The position numbers and the translations under genes were made by a program. 64,000 bases of DNA, from contig NC_015730.1 in NCBI RefSeq assembly GCF_000154785.2, positions 4,053,501 through 4,117,500 of the forward strand, written 5' to 3'. The stretch's first letter is position 1. Every line of letters begins with the position of its first letter. Below the pieces are notes generated by a model. The model saw only the letters and a program-made list of their open reading frames with translations. It was not told the origin of the DNA and searched no databases. Shown here piece by piece: positions 18,009-26,865 of the stretch. The DNA is from Roseobacter litoralis Och 149. Lineage in GTDB: Bacteria > Pseudomonadota > Alphaproteobacteria > Rhodobacterales > Rhodobacteraceae.

Positions 18009-18340
18009 CCAGCCGTTTCCTGCCAGCGGTCGCGTCCTGCTGCAACAGCAGCGTCCAGTTCCGCCTGCGTGATGATGCCTTTCTCAAGGAGGATATCGTT
18101 CATGGCCTCAAGCCGGCGCCGATAAAACGAAAATTGGTTGTACTTCTCAACGCCGAAGCTCTCAAAGCCCCGCCGCACCTCATCGAGCGATACGATACGC
18201 CGCGTGCCGTCCCCCAGGAGACCGCGGATCGCCTCAACCTGTTTTTCCCAATGGAGCCACGGCAGTTCGACTTTAGGAATCTCGCCAGCCGTATCGCCAC
18301 CGACATCATGGTAACCTCGGGGTCCTTTTTCATCGCTCAT
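17999..18340 (-). CDS. Nitrile hydratase/thiocyanate hydrolase beta subunit, N-terminal half
   Basis: A 113-residue protein matching only the N-terminal helical half of nitrile hydratase beta (YHDVGGDTAGE near the start, then HWEKQVEAIRGLLG and FSFYRRRLEAMNDILLEKG). It ends after the segment normally followed by the SH3-like domain, which is encoded on the next gene. Split beta subunits are known in thiocyanate hydrolase. The start is well supported by AAGGAGG about nine bases upstream. It is the first gene of the leftward operon with the alpha chimera and the amidase. No nitrile hydratase activator gene is visible nearby. Confidence 0.82.
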   Translation of the reverse strand: MSDEKGPRGYHDVGGDTAGEIPKVELPWLHWEKQVEAIRGLLGDGTRRIVSLDEVRRGFESFGVEKYNQFSFYRRRLEAMNDILLEKGIITQAELDAAVAAGRDRWQETAGCE

Positions 18341-19909
18341 GCGTATTTGCCTCCTTGATTATCGTGGTGCAGCGCCATGATGCGAACAAATGCTATTTTT
18401 TCAGACTAGCGGTGCGAAAATCGAACCGGTCATTGGAAAAGGTGACGCCGTCACCCTGAAAATGAGGCGAACCAAGTTACTGTTGCCGGACTTAACTGCA
18501 TTCGTTGTAGACGTTTTGAACAGTGACGACGCCCGCTGAAGACTGATCAGCAAGAGAAGCAAGCGTCCCCGCCCTAAACCAATTCTCAACTGACAGGGAC
18601 GTTCAAAATTGCAAAGCGGTATCAATCACTACATCTCTTTGCGGCGCGGGTAGGGCCCAATGCCGTTCAAGGTTTGACGCGTTTGAATTCAAGATAACCA
18701 CATCAACCGCCAAAGCGCTCCAGAAGGCGAGATCACGCGCACAGATAAGGCACACGAACGGCGATGAACCTCCCAAAATTGATGGACATATTTCCAACCT
18801 GTTACTGGTCATGCTGGACTGACACGTTGAAAGGCGACTTTGGTCGTTTTCCGACCATCGGCATATACTGCAGCGCATGATAGTCTGGGATCTGCGTAGT
18901 CATTAGATTGATCGCAGCTTGTCCGCGGCATTAATGTATCCGCCCAAACATGGACGGCCCTTTCCAGACCTTGTTCGTGGTCTTCAATTGCTGCGGTGGC
19001 AAACCGCTTTTCTACCGTTCACTGCAAGCGCAAAATCAGGGGTTGGTCGAAGAGCGTTCTGCGGGACAAACCCGACTTTTCCAGTTGCGGCTTTGGCTGT
19101 CGCAGAGGACCTGTGCGTCTGCGGCATGACTGACGTCGCATTGCAGCTAACGTCTCAATAGCGGTCGCCCAATCTCTCCGCGGAGTGGAACAATTAAAGC
19201 GTCATGCGAAAAACCTGAATCACGTAACGCTGCCTGAAATAAAAGATTTCAACGCGTTACGTGATACTTGATGTTTCAGGTATTTCGTCAGACGCTCTAG
19301 TTACTCATTCATTGCGACCGGCCTGCGCCATCACGACGGGCGCTCACTGGCGATTTGGTCTGCAAGCGAACACTCGGTTCCGACAGATCCGATGGGTAGA
19401 GCGGCGCACCCCCGAAGAGAAAAGATTGCAGATCTATCCGAACCTGCGCCAGTCCTGATCAAACGCAGGTCGCAGCGGGAGGGACGTAATCTGCAGGTCT
19501 AACCCAAGAAAGGGACGCTGACCCGCCAGTACGACGATGATCTGATCCGTGCCAAATACATGGTACAGACCATGCGCCGGATCCGGATTGCCCATGGAAA
19601 TTCAAACGTGACCTTTAGCAGTTTCGTGTTTGACGCCCATCAGGTCATCCTTGCCGCCAACACGCCTTCATAAGGCAACTATCGTGGGCCAATGGCACGC
19701 AGAATGATGGTCTCTGCGCAACGCGCCGAATTGGGAAGGCGGATCTCGGGCCTGATAGAGGAAACGGATGGTGGACTACATCACACCCGCGCATTTGGAC
19801 TGAGTGTTCGGGTGGTTTGGCCATGGGAAACGTGCCGATCGTGCTGCAGCGATTCATTGACATTTATCCCTAGGATCGTGGTCCAACATGTACCTGTTGG
19901 CTTCAAACT
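18341..19909. other. Degenerate region without intact genes
   Basis: About 1.5 kb between the nitrile hydratase operon and the response regulator gene contains no convincing complete gene. One open stretch at 19521-19673 (+) has coding-like codons (AKYMVQTMRRIRIAH) but no usable start and no family I recognise, so it is probably a gene remnant. The first part may carry the nitrile hydratase promoter; a weak LysR-like GATGCGAACAAATGC lies near 18380. A 105-bp palindromic repeat lies at 19195-19299. Confidence 0.55.
19195..19299 (+). repeat. 105-bp palindromic repeat, copy A
   Basis: The element starts TAAAGCGTCATGCGAAA and ends TCGTCAGACGCTCTA. Its two ends are inverted repeats of about 28 bp, and the inner part also pairs (CACGTAACG with CGTTACGTG), so the unit can fold into one long hairpin. 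Three more copies of the same length are at 38631, 44296 and 50144. This copy has no intact gene on its left. Confidence 0.9.
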
Positions 19910-20581
19910 CTATGCCATTCGGTATCCCACATTGCGCAGCGTCACGATGCGCTGACCTTCCTGACCGAGCTTTCGGCGCAGCCGACCGACATACACATCC
20001 ACCACATTGGTCAAAGGGTCTGCATTCAGGCCCCAGACCGTGTTCAGAATGCGCTCTCTGGATAAAACCCGCCCATTGCTTGTCAGGAGAAGCTGTAAGA
20101 GATCACGCTCTTTCTTTGTGAGCTCAATCGGCTTTTTCTCCACATTGACCTCAAGGGAAGCACGGTCAAACGTAATGGCGCCGTTGGTGATAATCGTGTC
20201 ACTCACGTCGGCGGTATAGCCAGTGGCGCGTCGGTGCAACGCCTCGATACGTGCGACCAGTTCGTCAAAATCAAAAGGTTTGGGCAAGTAATCATCCGCG
20301 CCAATTTTCAGGCCCTCGACTTTTTCTTCGGACCCATCAAGCGCCGTCAGCATCATGATTGGTGTCTTGGATTTGCGAGCACGCAATTTACGGCAGACAC
20401 CCTGTCCCTGAATGCCCGGTAACATCAGGTCCAGCAACACGACGTCGTAGTTGTTCTGGGCGGCAAGCTCCAGACCATCTTCTCCGTTGGCGGCATGATC
20501 GACTGACCATCCTTCCGCTGCCAGACCACGGCGAACAAAGTCAGCAACGCGCGCCTCGTCTTCAATCAATAGAATGTTCAT
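19910..20581 (-). CDS. OmpR-family response regulator
   Basis: A 223-residue regulator with a receiver domain (residues 1-115) and a winged-helix DNA-binding domain (about 125-223). The phosphorylation site is Asp51 (VLLDLMLPG), with the acidic pair at Glu7-Asp8 and a conserved lysine in LPKPF. The C-terminus has the OmpR hallmark VYVGRLRRKLG. It is the last gene of a four-gene leftward operon, 74 bases after its cognate histidine kinase. Target genes are unknown; the upstream EF-hand gene is a candidate. Confidence 0.93.
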   Translation of the reverse strand: MNILLIEDEARVADFVRRGLAAEGWSVDHAANGEDGLELAAQNNYDVVLLDLMLPGIQGQGVCRKLRARKSKTPIMMLTALDGSEEKVEGLKIGADDYLPKPFDFDELVARIEALHRRATGYTADVSDTIITNGAITFDRASLEVNVEKKPIELTKKERDLLQLLLTSNGRVLSRERILNTVWGLNADPLTNVVDVYVGRLRRKLGQEGQRIVTLRNVGYRMA

Positions 20582-20655
20582 CGACCATCTCCTTCATCAC
20601 ATCGCGCGGTCGCCCAAGCACCCAACCGCAATTATGCTCCCAAGAGAATCCGCGT

Positions 20656-22233
20656 TCAACCGGGCGCAACATCGGTTGGCACTGGCCGTTGAGGCGGCTC
20701 TTTTGGGATCTTCATAATAACGCGCAGGCCACCTCCGTCCGGATCTTCCAATTCAACTGTACCGCCGTGGGCAAGCACAATGGATTTCACCACCGGCAAG
20801 CCGAGGCCGCTGCCCTCAATCCCCCGCCCAGACGCGTTTGATCCGCGGAAGAACCGTTCAAAGGCTCTGGATTTCTCATCCGGGCTTAGACCCGACCCGT
20901 CGTCTTCGACCGCAATTATGTTAGTTGTCGCGCTCTGGCGCAGTGATACGGATATCGATGGGCCGCCATAACGCTTGGCATTGTGCAACAACGCCAGCAC
21001 CGATTGGCGCAGCCTGACCTCATCAACGCTCCCGATAATTCTGGCGCCAGAGCTTTCCACCAACACCGTCTCTGGGAACATAGACACCGCGTCCTGTACG
21101 ATCTTGAGCAGGTTCACCTTCTTACGATCAAGTCTGAGTTGTCCTGCCTCAAGGCGGGCGACGGTCAGCAAATCATCAACAATTTGGTTTGTGTGTTTGG
21201 CGGAGTCGCGAATGCGGGCCAGCGCGTCCGATACTTCCAAACTCAACTTGTGCTGGGTGCGTAGGGTCACATCGGCCTCGCCCAGAATGATCGCCAGCGG
21301 GGTGCGCAGCTCGTGACTGATGTCGGCCATCAGTTGCTTGCGGTTTTCTTCACCCATTTCAAGCTTGTTGATCAGCTGCTGCAATTCTGCAGTGCGGTCA
21401 TGGACCGTTTCTTCCAGCTTTTTCTTCTGCTCCGCGCGGGTCGCCTCTCGCACGGCAAGTCCTTCACCCATGTCCTGCAGGACCGTACCGAGTTCACGGA
21501 ACTCAAGGCTGCCGCCGAGCACCACGGGTTTCGAGTAGTCCGCCCCGCGCAACCGATCGATTTCGATACGCAGGCGGACGATAGGTTGCCGGATTTGTCC
21601 GTTGAAGGAGAACAAAGCAACGATCAACGTTCCTACCGCCAGTGCCACCAACACATAGACCAGCTTTTCATTTCGCGCTCGAAATGCGACAGCATCGGCC
21701 AGAACTTCTTCGGTTTCTTCAATTTCCTCTTCAAGTGCGGCAGCAATCTTGCGGTCCAGTTCCACGTCAATGCCACCGTCCATGAGCGCGGCAAGGCGCT
21801 CTGCCTGCACAAAGGACTCCAGCGGATCTTTGGTGCTCGTCATGGCCGCAACCGTGGCATTCAGGGAACGAATGTCGGCTTCTATCTCAGCGAGCAGTTC
21901 AAGCTCCTCAAGCTCCTCTTCACCAACCATCTCGATCTCGCGCTCGATCGTCCGGCGAATGTCCAACAGTGTCTGATCAATCCTGGCGCGCAGTTCGCGT
22001 TCCGCAGCGCCTCCCTCGCTGCGCCCGAGCAGCAGAGACCCGCTATGTTGCTTGAACAGACGGTAGAGTTTCGTTTCCAGCTTCAGGTGGAGCCCATAGG
22101 ATTCCTGCGCCAATTGCGTGCGCGCGTCCCACCACCGCGATTTTTCGAGGTTGTACAGGGTCAGCCCGGCCAGTCCACCGATCAGGCCGATGACAACGAC
22201 CGCATAAATGCCAAAAAGAGTGGTGGAACGCAT
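20656..22233 (-). CDS. Sensor histidine kinase with acidic extracytoplasmic domain
   Basis: A 525-residue kinase. A first membrane span (7-27) is followed by an extracytoplasmic coiled region (about 30-190) very rich in Glu, including EEELEELELLAEIEAD and EEEIEETEEVLAD. A second span (191-210), a HAMP-like linker, a HisKA helix with His307 (DISHELRTPL) and an ATPase domain with N box (LLHNAKRYG), DDGSGL and GSGLGLP follow. All catalytic motifs are intact. The acidic sensor domain suggests binding of cations or a basic ligand, which fits an EF-hand protein encoded upstream. It starts one base after the dead ABC gene. Confidence 0.92.
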   Translation of the reverse strand: MRSTTLFGIYAVVVIGLIGGLAGLTLYNLEKSRWWDARTQLAQESYGLHLKLETKLYRLFKQHSGSLLLGRSEGGAAERELRARIDQTLLDIRRTIEREIEMVGEEELEELELLAEIEADIRSLNATVAAMTSTKDPLESFVQAERLAALMDGGIDVELDRKIAAALEEEIEETEEVLADAVAFRARNEKLVYVLVALAVGTLIVALFSFNGQIRQPIVRLRIEIDRLRGADYSKPVVLGGSLEFRELGTVLQDMGEGLAVREATRAEQKKKLEETVHDRTAELQQLINKLEMGEENRKQLMADISHELRTPLAIILGEADVTLRTQHKLSLEVSDALARIRDSAKHTNQIVDDLLTVARLEAGQLRLDRKKVNLLKIVQDAVSMFPETVLVESSGARIIGSVDEVRLRQSVLALLHNAKRYGGPSISVSLRQSATTNIIAVEDDGSGLSPDEKSRAFERFFRGSNASGRGIEGSGLGLPVVKSIVLAHGGTVELEDPDGGGLRVIMKIPKEPPQRPVPTDVAPG

Positions 22234-22234
22234 G

Positions 22235-23758
22235 TCAGATTACCTTTGGGGTCGACGTCTTAGACGATGTATCTGAAGGTTCTGCTAACACCAGCGTTGC
22301 AGAACTATATTCCTGCAGGACCTCTTGCAACGCACGTGCTTCTGGCTCGACAGACCAGCGCAGCGATGCGATCACAATCACGTCGGCCTTGCCCAGAACC
22401 GCGCGTGCCAGATCAAGCCGGAGCGTTTGCGCCGCACTAAGCCCGTTTCCATTTTCCGACAGGCGCTGATCCAACCCGCCCGAGGCGAGAAGCCCCCCAA
22501 GCCCAAAGCCCCTCAGGACCTCTGCGATACGCTCGTCCGTGGGTCGTTTTCGGTTCATCAATGTGACTGAGCGGCGCAGACTGCCCTGCAATCCGACGTG
22601 ATCGTCACCGATGTACGACACGCAGGGATGTTGCGCTTTACCATCAAAGCGCAAGTCAAGGGTATCGAACGTATCCAGCCCTGCAATGGCACGCGCGAGG
22701 TGACGGCTGGTGGAACCTGTGAGATGAGACGTCTCTCCGCCCGCAACCTCGAAAGCGACCGGCGTATCGCCCAGACGTCCAACGGCCTTTACCGAAACCG
22801 CTGCCTTTGAGGTCTTTAAATATCTGCGCACCGCCGGTTCCCGCAGCAGGTTTTGCGCTTTTCCCCGCGCCACGCGCCAGGCGCAATATTGATCCCAGGC
22901 TGCGCCCAGATGTTGCAGCGGCAGGGCGACCAGCGCCAGAACCGAAAGGCTGGCGGCAACTGTCGCGGGGGCAATCCCAGCCATGCTGGCCAACCACAGC
23001 ATCGTCAGACCGGACGCCGCCGTGCCAGCTTGCAAGAGCGACTGCAGCCCGACCGTGCGGCCACGTCTGGCAACGGCGTCATCGCGCAGTCGTACGCCTT
23101 GCGCGTCCAGACGACGCAGTTCAGTGCCGGTGCGTCCCATCACGTCCAGTTCCGGCGCAATGGCAATGCGTTCGATCATGGAAATTGCGATCCCGGCACG
23201 GCGTTGACGCAAACGGCGGTGGCGTCGTTCAAGATGCCACGCGGCAACAGCCATCACCACCAGCGCGATTGCAAGCGGCACCAGACCGCGTGTCGCCAGA
23301 ACCGGGCTCAGCGCATAAAGGATACCGACAGCACCCGGCAGCACCACGCAGGCCGACAATACTTCGGGAAGCCCACGCCCGAACCACAGCCGCGCGGCAG
23401 ACAGATCACCTACAAACCGCAATGACAGGGCACCGACACGGCGTTCCTCGTGCCGCGCTTTGGGCATCTGCGCGATCTTGGCGTAAAGCGTGCGGCGCAG
23501 GTCAATGGCGTAGCTTTGCCCAAGCCGTTCGGCCCGGCACCCGGAGATGAACAGGCACAGCGCTGTCAGCGCACCGGCCAGCGCCAGCTCCAGCATCGTT
23601 GTGGATGCGAGCGGGACACCACCGTGCAGTGCTGCAAAGGCATCGCGGGTGGCAAAGGCGGCAACGGCAAGCGCTGCGGCCTGCACGATCCCGCATGACA
23701 CGACGAGGACCGCGTCAAAGACGCGATCCCTTGTGGCTACTGGGGGAAGAAGTGTCAT
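22235..23758 (-). CDS. ABC exporter-like protein with inactivated ATPase domain
   Basis: A 507-residue protein with the layout of a type I ABC exporter half (CydC/CydD-like): membrane domain about 1-300 and nucleotide-binding domain about 325-490. Every ATPase motif is degenerate. Walker A reads GSTSRHLAR with no GKS/T, the Q-loop Gln is replaced (YIGDDHVG), the signature is LSAAQ instead of LSGGQ, Walker B ends VIVIAS without Asp-Glu, and the switch His is absent. The frame is nevertheless open over its full length, so the fold appears to be maintained. It overlaps the P-loop gene upstream by four bases and abuts the kinase gene. It may act as a membrane sensor or partner subunit; function is unknown. 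Confidence 0.8.
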   Translation of the reverse strand: MTLLPPVATRDRVFDAVLVVSCGIVQAAALAVAAFATRDAFAALHGGVPLASTTMLELALAGALTALCLFISGCRAERLGQSYAIDLRRTLYAKIAQMPKARHEERRVGALSLRFVGDLSAARLWFGRGLPEVLSACVVLPGAVGILYALSPVLATRGLVPLAIALVVMAVAAWHLERRHRRLRQRRAGIAISMIERIAIAPELDVMGRTGTELRRLDAQGVRLRDDAVARRGRTVGLQSLLQAGTAASGLTMLWLASMAGIAPATVAASLSVLALVALPLQHLGAAWDQYCAWRVARGKAQNLLREPAVRRYLKTSKAAVSVKAVGRLGDTPVAFEVAGGETSHLTGSTSRHLARAIAGLDTFDTLDLRFDGKAQHPCVSYIGDDHVGLQGSLRRSVTLMNRKRPTDERIAEVLRGFGLGGLLASGGLDQRLSENGNGLSAAQTLRLDLARAVLGKADVIVIASLRWSVEPEARALQEVLQEYSSATLVLAEPSDTSSKTSTPKVI

Positions 23759-24735
23759 GCGGCCACAGTCTGCGACGCACCGCGCATGAGGGGGGCGACG
23801 TGCGGCGCAATCGTGTCAGGGGACCAGAGGTCCTCGCGGGTCAGGATCGGCAGGCCTGTGACCGCTGCGGCCTCAGAAGCGGCGAGCGGTGAACAGCTGA
23901 CCATGCCGCTGATTGCGAATGCGCCAAGGTTCATCTTGTTCAGGACCGTTTCGCCCCCCAGAGCGCTGAGCGCATCGGGCGCCGCAAAGAGGATCCCGTC
24001 CAGCCGGTCGCGAATTCTGGACGATTTGAGGATGGCGCGGGTTTCCTGCTGAAACACCCCATCCGCGATCTCGACCACCACAACCTCAGCACCGCGTGCC
24101 GCAGCAGTAGCGATCAGCGTATCGAACCCCTTTTCAATCCTGTGCATCGGCATCCGGTAGGTGGTGGGCATGCCGACATCCGTGAAATCAAGCGCGGGAG
24201 CGCCGCCGTCCTCAAAGCTGTTGAAATCACCAAAAGCACCCGTTCCGGTCGCTTTGACCCCGGCCACGGTGTAGCCCGATTTCATGAGGCCATGCGCAAG
24301 GCTGGATGCTGCCGTCGTCTTGCCCGAGTTCATCGAGGCACCAAAGACACCGATGACCGTTACGTCATTGTTCGGGGCTGTAGAGGGCAAGGCGTATGAA
24401 GCGATGTTCATCACCTGACCCCGCGCATCGGTCAATAGGCCCAGTGGCTTCAGGCGGGTTGGCTCATCCATCTGGATATGCGCGACATCAACGCGTCCTG
24501 CGACACCACCACCTGCGACAAGGTCGATCAGATCGTCGTCGATGATGGCAGATGCCAGAAACTGATCCGGCGCGTAGCGATCACCCAGACACAGAACCAC
24601 AAGATCGCCCGGATAGCTGACTGACACGCGGCGCTCGGCAAGCTGAATTTTCTTGTGCTGTCCGAGCTCTGCGATTTCGCAAAGGATCAGATCACCGGCT
24701 TTGGCCGTGGCAAAGTTCGTGGACAGGCCGCGCAC
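23755..24735 (-). CDS. P-loop NTPase (DUF1611/dethiobiotin synthetase-like), start uncertain
   Basis: A 326-residue protein with a small N-terminal domain (1-90) and a P-loop domain whose Walker A is GASMNSGKTT (132-141). The overall style recalls SIMIBI-class enzymes such as DUF1611 or MobB-like proteins; no specific family is certain. The frame listed starts at a GTG with no ribosome binding site. A better start, ATG at 24819 with GGAG seven bases upstream, is in the same frame but meets TGA at 24786-24784 after 11 codons. So the gene may carry a nonsense mutation, reinitiate at the GTG, or contain a sequencing error. It is first in the operon with the dead ABC protein, kinase and regulator. 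Confidence 0.7.
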   Translation of the reverse strand: MRGLSTNFATAKAGDLILCEIAELGQHKKIQLAERRVSVSYPGDLVVLCLGDRYAPDQFLASAIIDDDLIDLVAGGGVAGRVDVAHIQMDEPTRLKPLGLLTDARGQVMNIASYALPSTAPNNDVTVIGVFGASMNSGKTTAASSLAHGLMKSGYTVAGVKATGTGAFGDFNSFEDGGAPALDFTDVGMPTTYRMPMHRIEKGFDTLIATAAARGAEVVVVEIADGVFQQETRAILKSSRIRDRLDGILFAAPDALSALGGETVLNKMNLGAFAISGMVSCSPLAASEAAAVTGLPILTREDLWSPDTIAPHVAPLMRGASQTVAA

Positions 24736-24952
24736 ATCGGTGCGAGTGACGCGGCGGGTGGTAAAGGCCCATTTTGCGTTTGTTCACAGGGCGGGGGAAA
24801 GTGATTTCATTTGGGTCATTGGTCGTCTCCGTTATGAAGCATGTGTTATGCCTCCTGTCTGACGTCTGGTGCTGAAAGCTTTCCGGCAGTCCGATGAACC
24901 ATTGCTCTTAAATCTGGTGAACGGGAGATGAACGGGGCGATTGGTGGGCAAA

Positions 24953-25429
24953 TCAGTCATCGTCACCATCCCCATCGCCGCCTCCATCGCCATCGCCGCC
25001 TCCATCGCCGTCACCGCCTCCATCGCCGTCACCGCCTCCATCCCGGTCGCTGCTGTTGTCATCACGGTCCCCATCATCGTCGTCGTTTTCGTCCCCATCG
25101 TCCCGATCGTTCCTGCCGGTGCCGCCTGTATCTCCCCTACTTCTGCTCCCCTGTCGCAACTCGAAGATTGTCAGCTTGCCGTCACCATTGCGATCGGACT
25201 GCGCAAGGAGCTGCTCGGCACCACGGACCCCAAACGCACTGATAAGTTCGTCACGGCTCAGCACCCGGTCCGAATTGGTATCTACGGTGCGAAAGCTGGC
25301 GGATTGCGCGAGGGCGGGTGTCAAAAAGGCACAGATTACGAGAACCGCACAGGCGCCACCAATCCATGCGCCCAGCTGCGCCATGAGATTTTTCACCATG
25401 CATCTCGGTGCCAATAAACTGTCCAGCAT
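24953..25429 (-). CDS. Secreted EF-hand protein with Gly-Asp repeat tail
   Basis: A protein of up to 158 residues (148 if started at Met11, 25399). A hydrophobic signal sequence ends near ALAQS at about residue 42. Two EF-hand loops follow: DTNSDRVLSRDE (50-61) and DRNGDGKLTIFE (79-90), both with the Asp/Asn and Glu calcium ligands in place. Residues 100-158 are almost entirely Asp, Gly, Arg and Asn, ending in GGGDGD repeats. It should be periplasmic or secreted and bind calcium or other cations. It lies directly upstream of the P-loop/ABC/kinase/regulator operon in the same direction, so it may be its sensor partner or target. Confidence 0.82.
   Translation of the reverse strand: MLDSLLAPRCMVKNLMAQLGAWIGGACAVLVICAFLTPALAQSASFRTVDTNSDRVLSRDELISAFGVRGAEQLLAQSDRNGDGKLTIFELRQGSRSRGDTGGTGRNDRDDGDENDDDDGDRDDNSSDRDGGGDGDGGGDGDGGGDGDGGGDGDGDDD
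24966..25041 (-). repeat. 18-bp tandem repeats encoding GGGDGD
   Basis: Four imperfect 18-bp units code for the Gly-Gly-Gly-Asp-Gly-Asp hexapeptide at the C-terminus of the EF-hand protein. Tandem units like this readily change copy number by slippage. They are coding and in frame and are not a CRISPR array. Confidence 0.85.
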
Positions 25430-26345
25430 CTAATCCGATTCCCAAACATATGCCGCACCACTGGTCTGCTCCCGTGGTCTCAAGCGGATGAGGGTCGCAC
25501 CGGCACATGAAGCGCGCTCTAATACTAAATGAACGCCAGATGAACACGAAAGCGGATCCAAAGGGAATGCCATGCGTCGTCGCGCTGCTCAGAGCAACAC
25601 TCTCACCACTGACCAAGCCACCGCTGTCTACATTGCGCATTAAACCGTGACACGCATTGCATCACAGATGCAGAACCACTCCACAGAGTGCCGCCAGTTT
25701 TGCAAAGAACGCCGACCATCCCGATGGTATGAACAGAACGGTTGGGACTATGCTGGAACGTCTGATTGCAAGCGGTATCATCGCACGCTTTACCCTCAAC
25801 AGCACTGCGATGACCTGCCTCATTTTCGGACTTTTGTATCAACGCTACCGCGACAAGTAATTGGTGATGACAGCAGCGCTGTTCAACATCTTTGCCTTCT
25901 GCGTTCTCACAATCCTCGGCCCGGTAGAGTTCTGGTTGGCGACAGGCTTTGGCCCCTGTGCGATCCTGGCACTCTTTTACCCTGCTCTCTGAGCAAATCA
26001 CCAAGATCGAGGTCAGCTATTTCTTCGGTTCCCTCACCATTGCCGTGAACTGTTCAATCCAGCGAACGACTTTGCCGTTTGTAATCACCGTGGTCGTGTC
26101 AGTGTTGCTGGCGGCCTACCTTGTAGGCCATCCACGCATTCTCAAGTCTGTCGATGGTTTGAATACCACCCTCGACAAGGTTGGCCGACGCTCTGTCTAA
26201 CCCCAACAAGATGCACCGCAACCTTTCAGAGCGCTTGGGCCTCGAATTCATGAACTATCAAATCGTCGCCTTCAATTTCATCGCCAATATGGCGCAGATC
26301 AGCGTCGGCTATCACAAATGAGCCGGCCCGCAAAAAGACTGTCAT
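25400..26345. other. Decayed or short-ORF region
   Basis: No recognisable full gene is present. Short hydrophobic frames occur on the plus strand at 25729-25860 (43 residues, MNRTVGTMLERLIASGIIAR) and 25867-25992 (41 residues, MTAALFNIFAFCVLTILG), then a hydrophobic stretch to 26200. They could be remnants of one broken membrane-protein gene or genuine small membrane proteins. I recognise no family. The left end should also contain the promoter of the EF-hand gene. Confidence 0.4.
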
Positions 26346-26843
26346 ATGACCTTCGATATCACAAATACCCTCACGATTTTAGACACGATCTCGCTTGAAA
26401 GCCTGAACGCCAAGGCCGCCATGCAGGAAAGACGGGACAGCAAGTATATCGCCCCTGCAGATTGACTGCCGATTGTCATCTGGATCATGCGCGACCAGTT
26501 TCAGGGCATCCCCGTGGAACTGGAAGAAGCAGCATTGGTCGACGGGCTTGGCATCTGGGGCGCGTTCATGCAGATCGTCCTGCCCATCGCCCTGCCCGGC
26601 ATGGTCGCCGCCTTTATCCTCAGCCTCGTGCTGTGCTGGAACGAATATTTCTTTGCCGCCCTTCTGACGGCCACGAACTCAACGACGCTGCCGGTGATGG
26701 TGGCCTCTCAGACCGGATCGCAAGGCATCAACTGGTGGTCCATGGCCGCCCTGTCGACCGCTGCGATCTTTCCGTTGATAATCGTCGCTGTGTTTCTGGA
26801 GAAATGCATTATCAAGGGCATGGCAGCCGGGGCGGTGAAATAA
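26346..26843 (+). pseudogene. Truncated carbohydrate ABC permease (MalG-type) remnant
   Basis: The 3' part codes for the C-terminal third of a sugar ABC permease, with the cytosolic EAA loop (EEAALVDGLGIWGAFMQIVLPIALPG, shown here only in part as EEAALVDGLG) and two last membrane segments ending GMAAGAVK. The 5' part begins MTFDITNTLT and reaches an in-frame stop (AD*) at about 26463, directly before LPIVIWIMRDQF, where the permease reading resumes. The first two thirds of the permease are missing. No other transporter gene is nearby, so this is a dead fragment. The insertion sequence begins 22 bases after its stop. Confidence 0.8.
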
Positions 26844-26865
26844 ACGCGGCACAATGACCGCTCCC

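Noticed and set aside
18401-18878. Short minus-strand open frames before the response regulator region
   Set aside because: They have no start signals, no family resemblance and atypical composition.
24784-24786. TGA in the P-loop gene as a selenocysteine codon
   Set aside because: No hairpin of the expected kind was evident after it, and the residue lies in an unconserved N-terminal stretch; a nonsense mutation or alternative start is simpler.
24958-25046. Short regular repeats that resemble a CRISPR array
   Set aside because: The 18-bp units are in-frame coding repeats for GGGDGD in the EF-hand protein, with no unique spacers.
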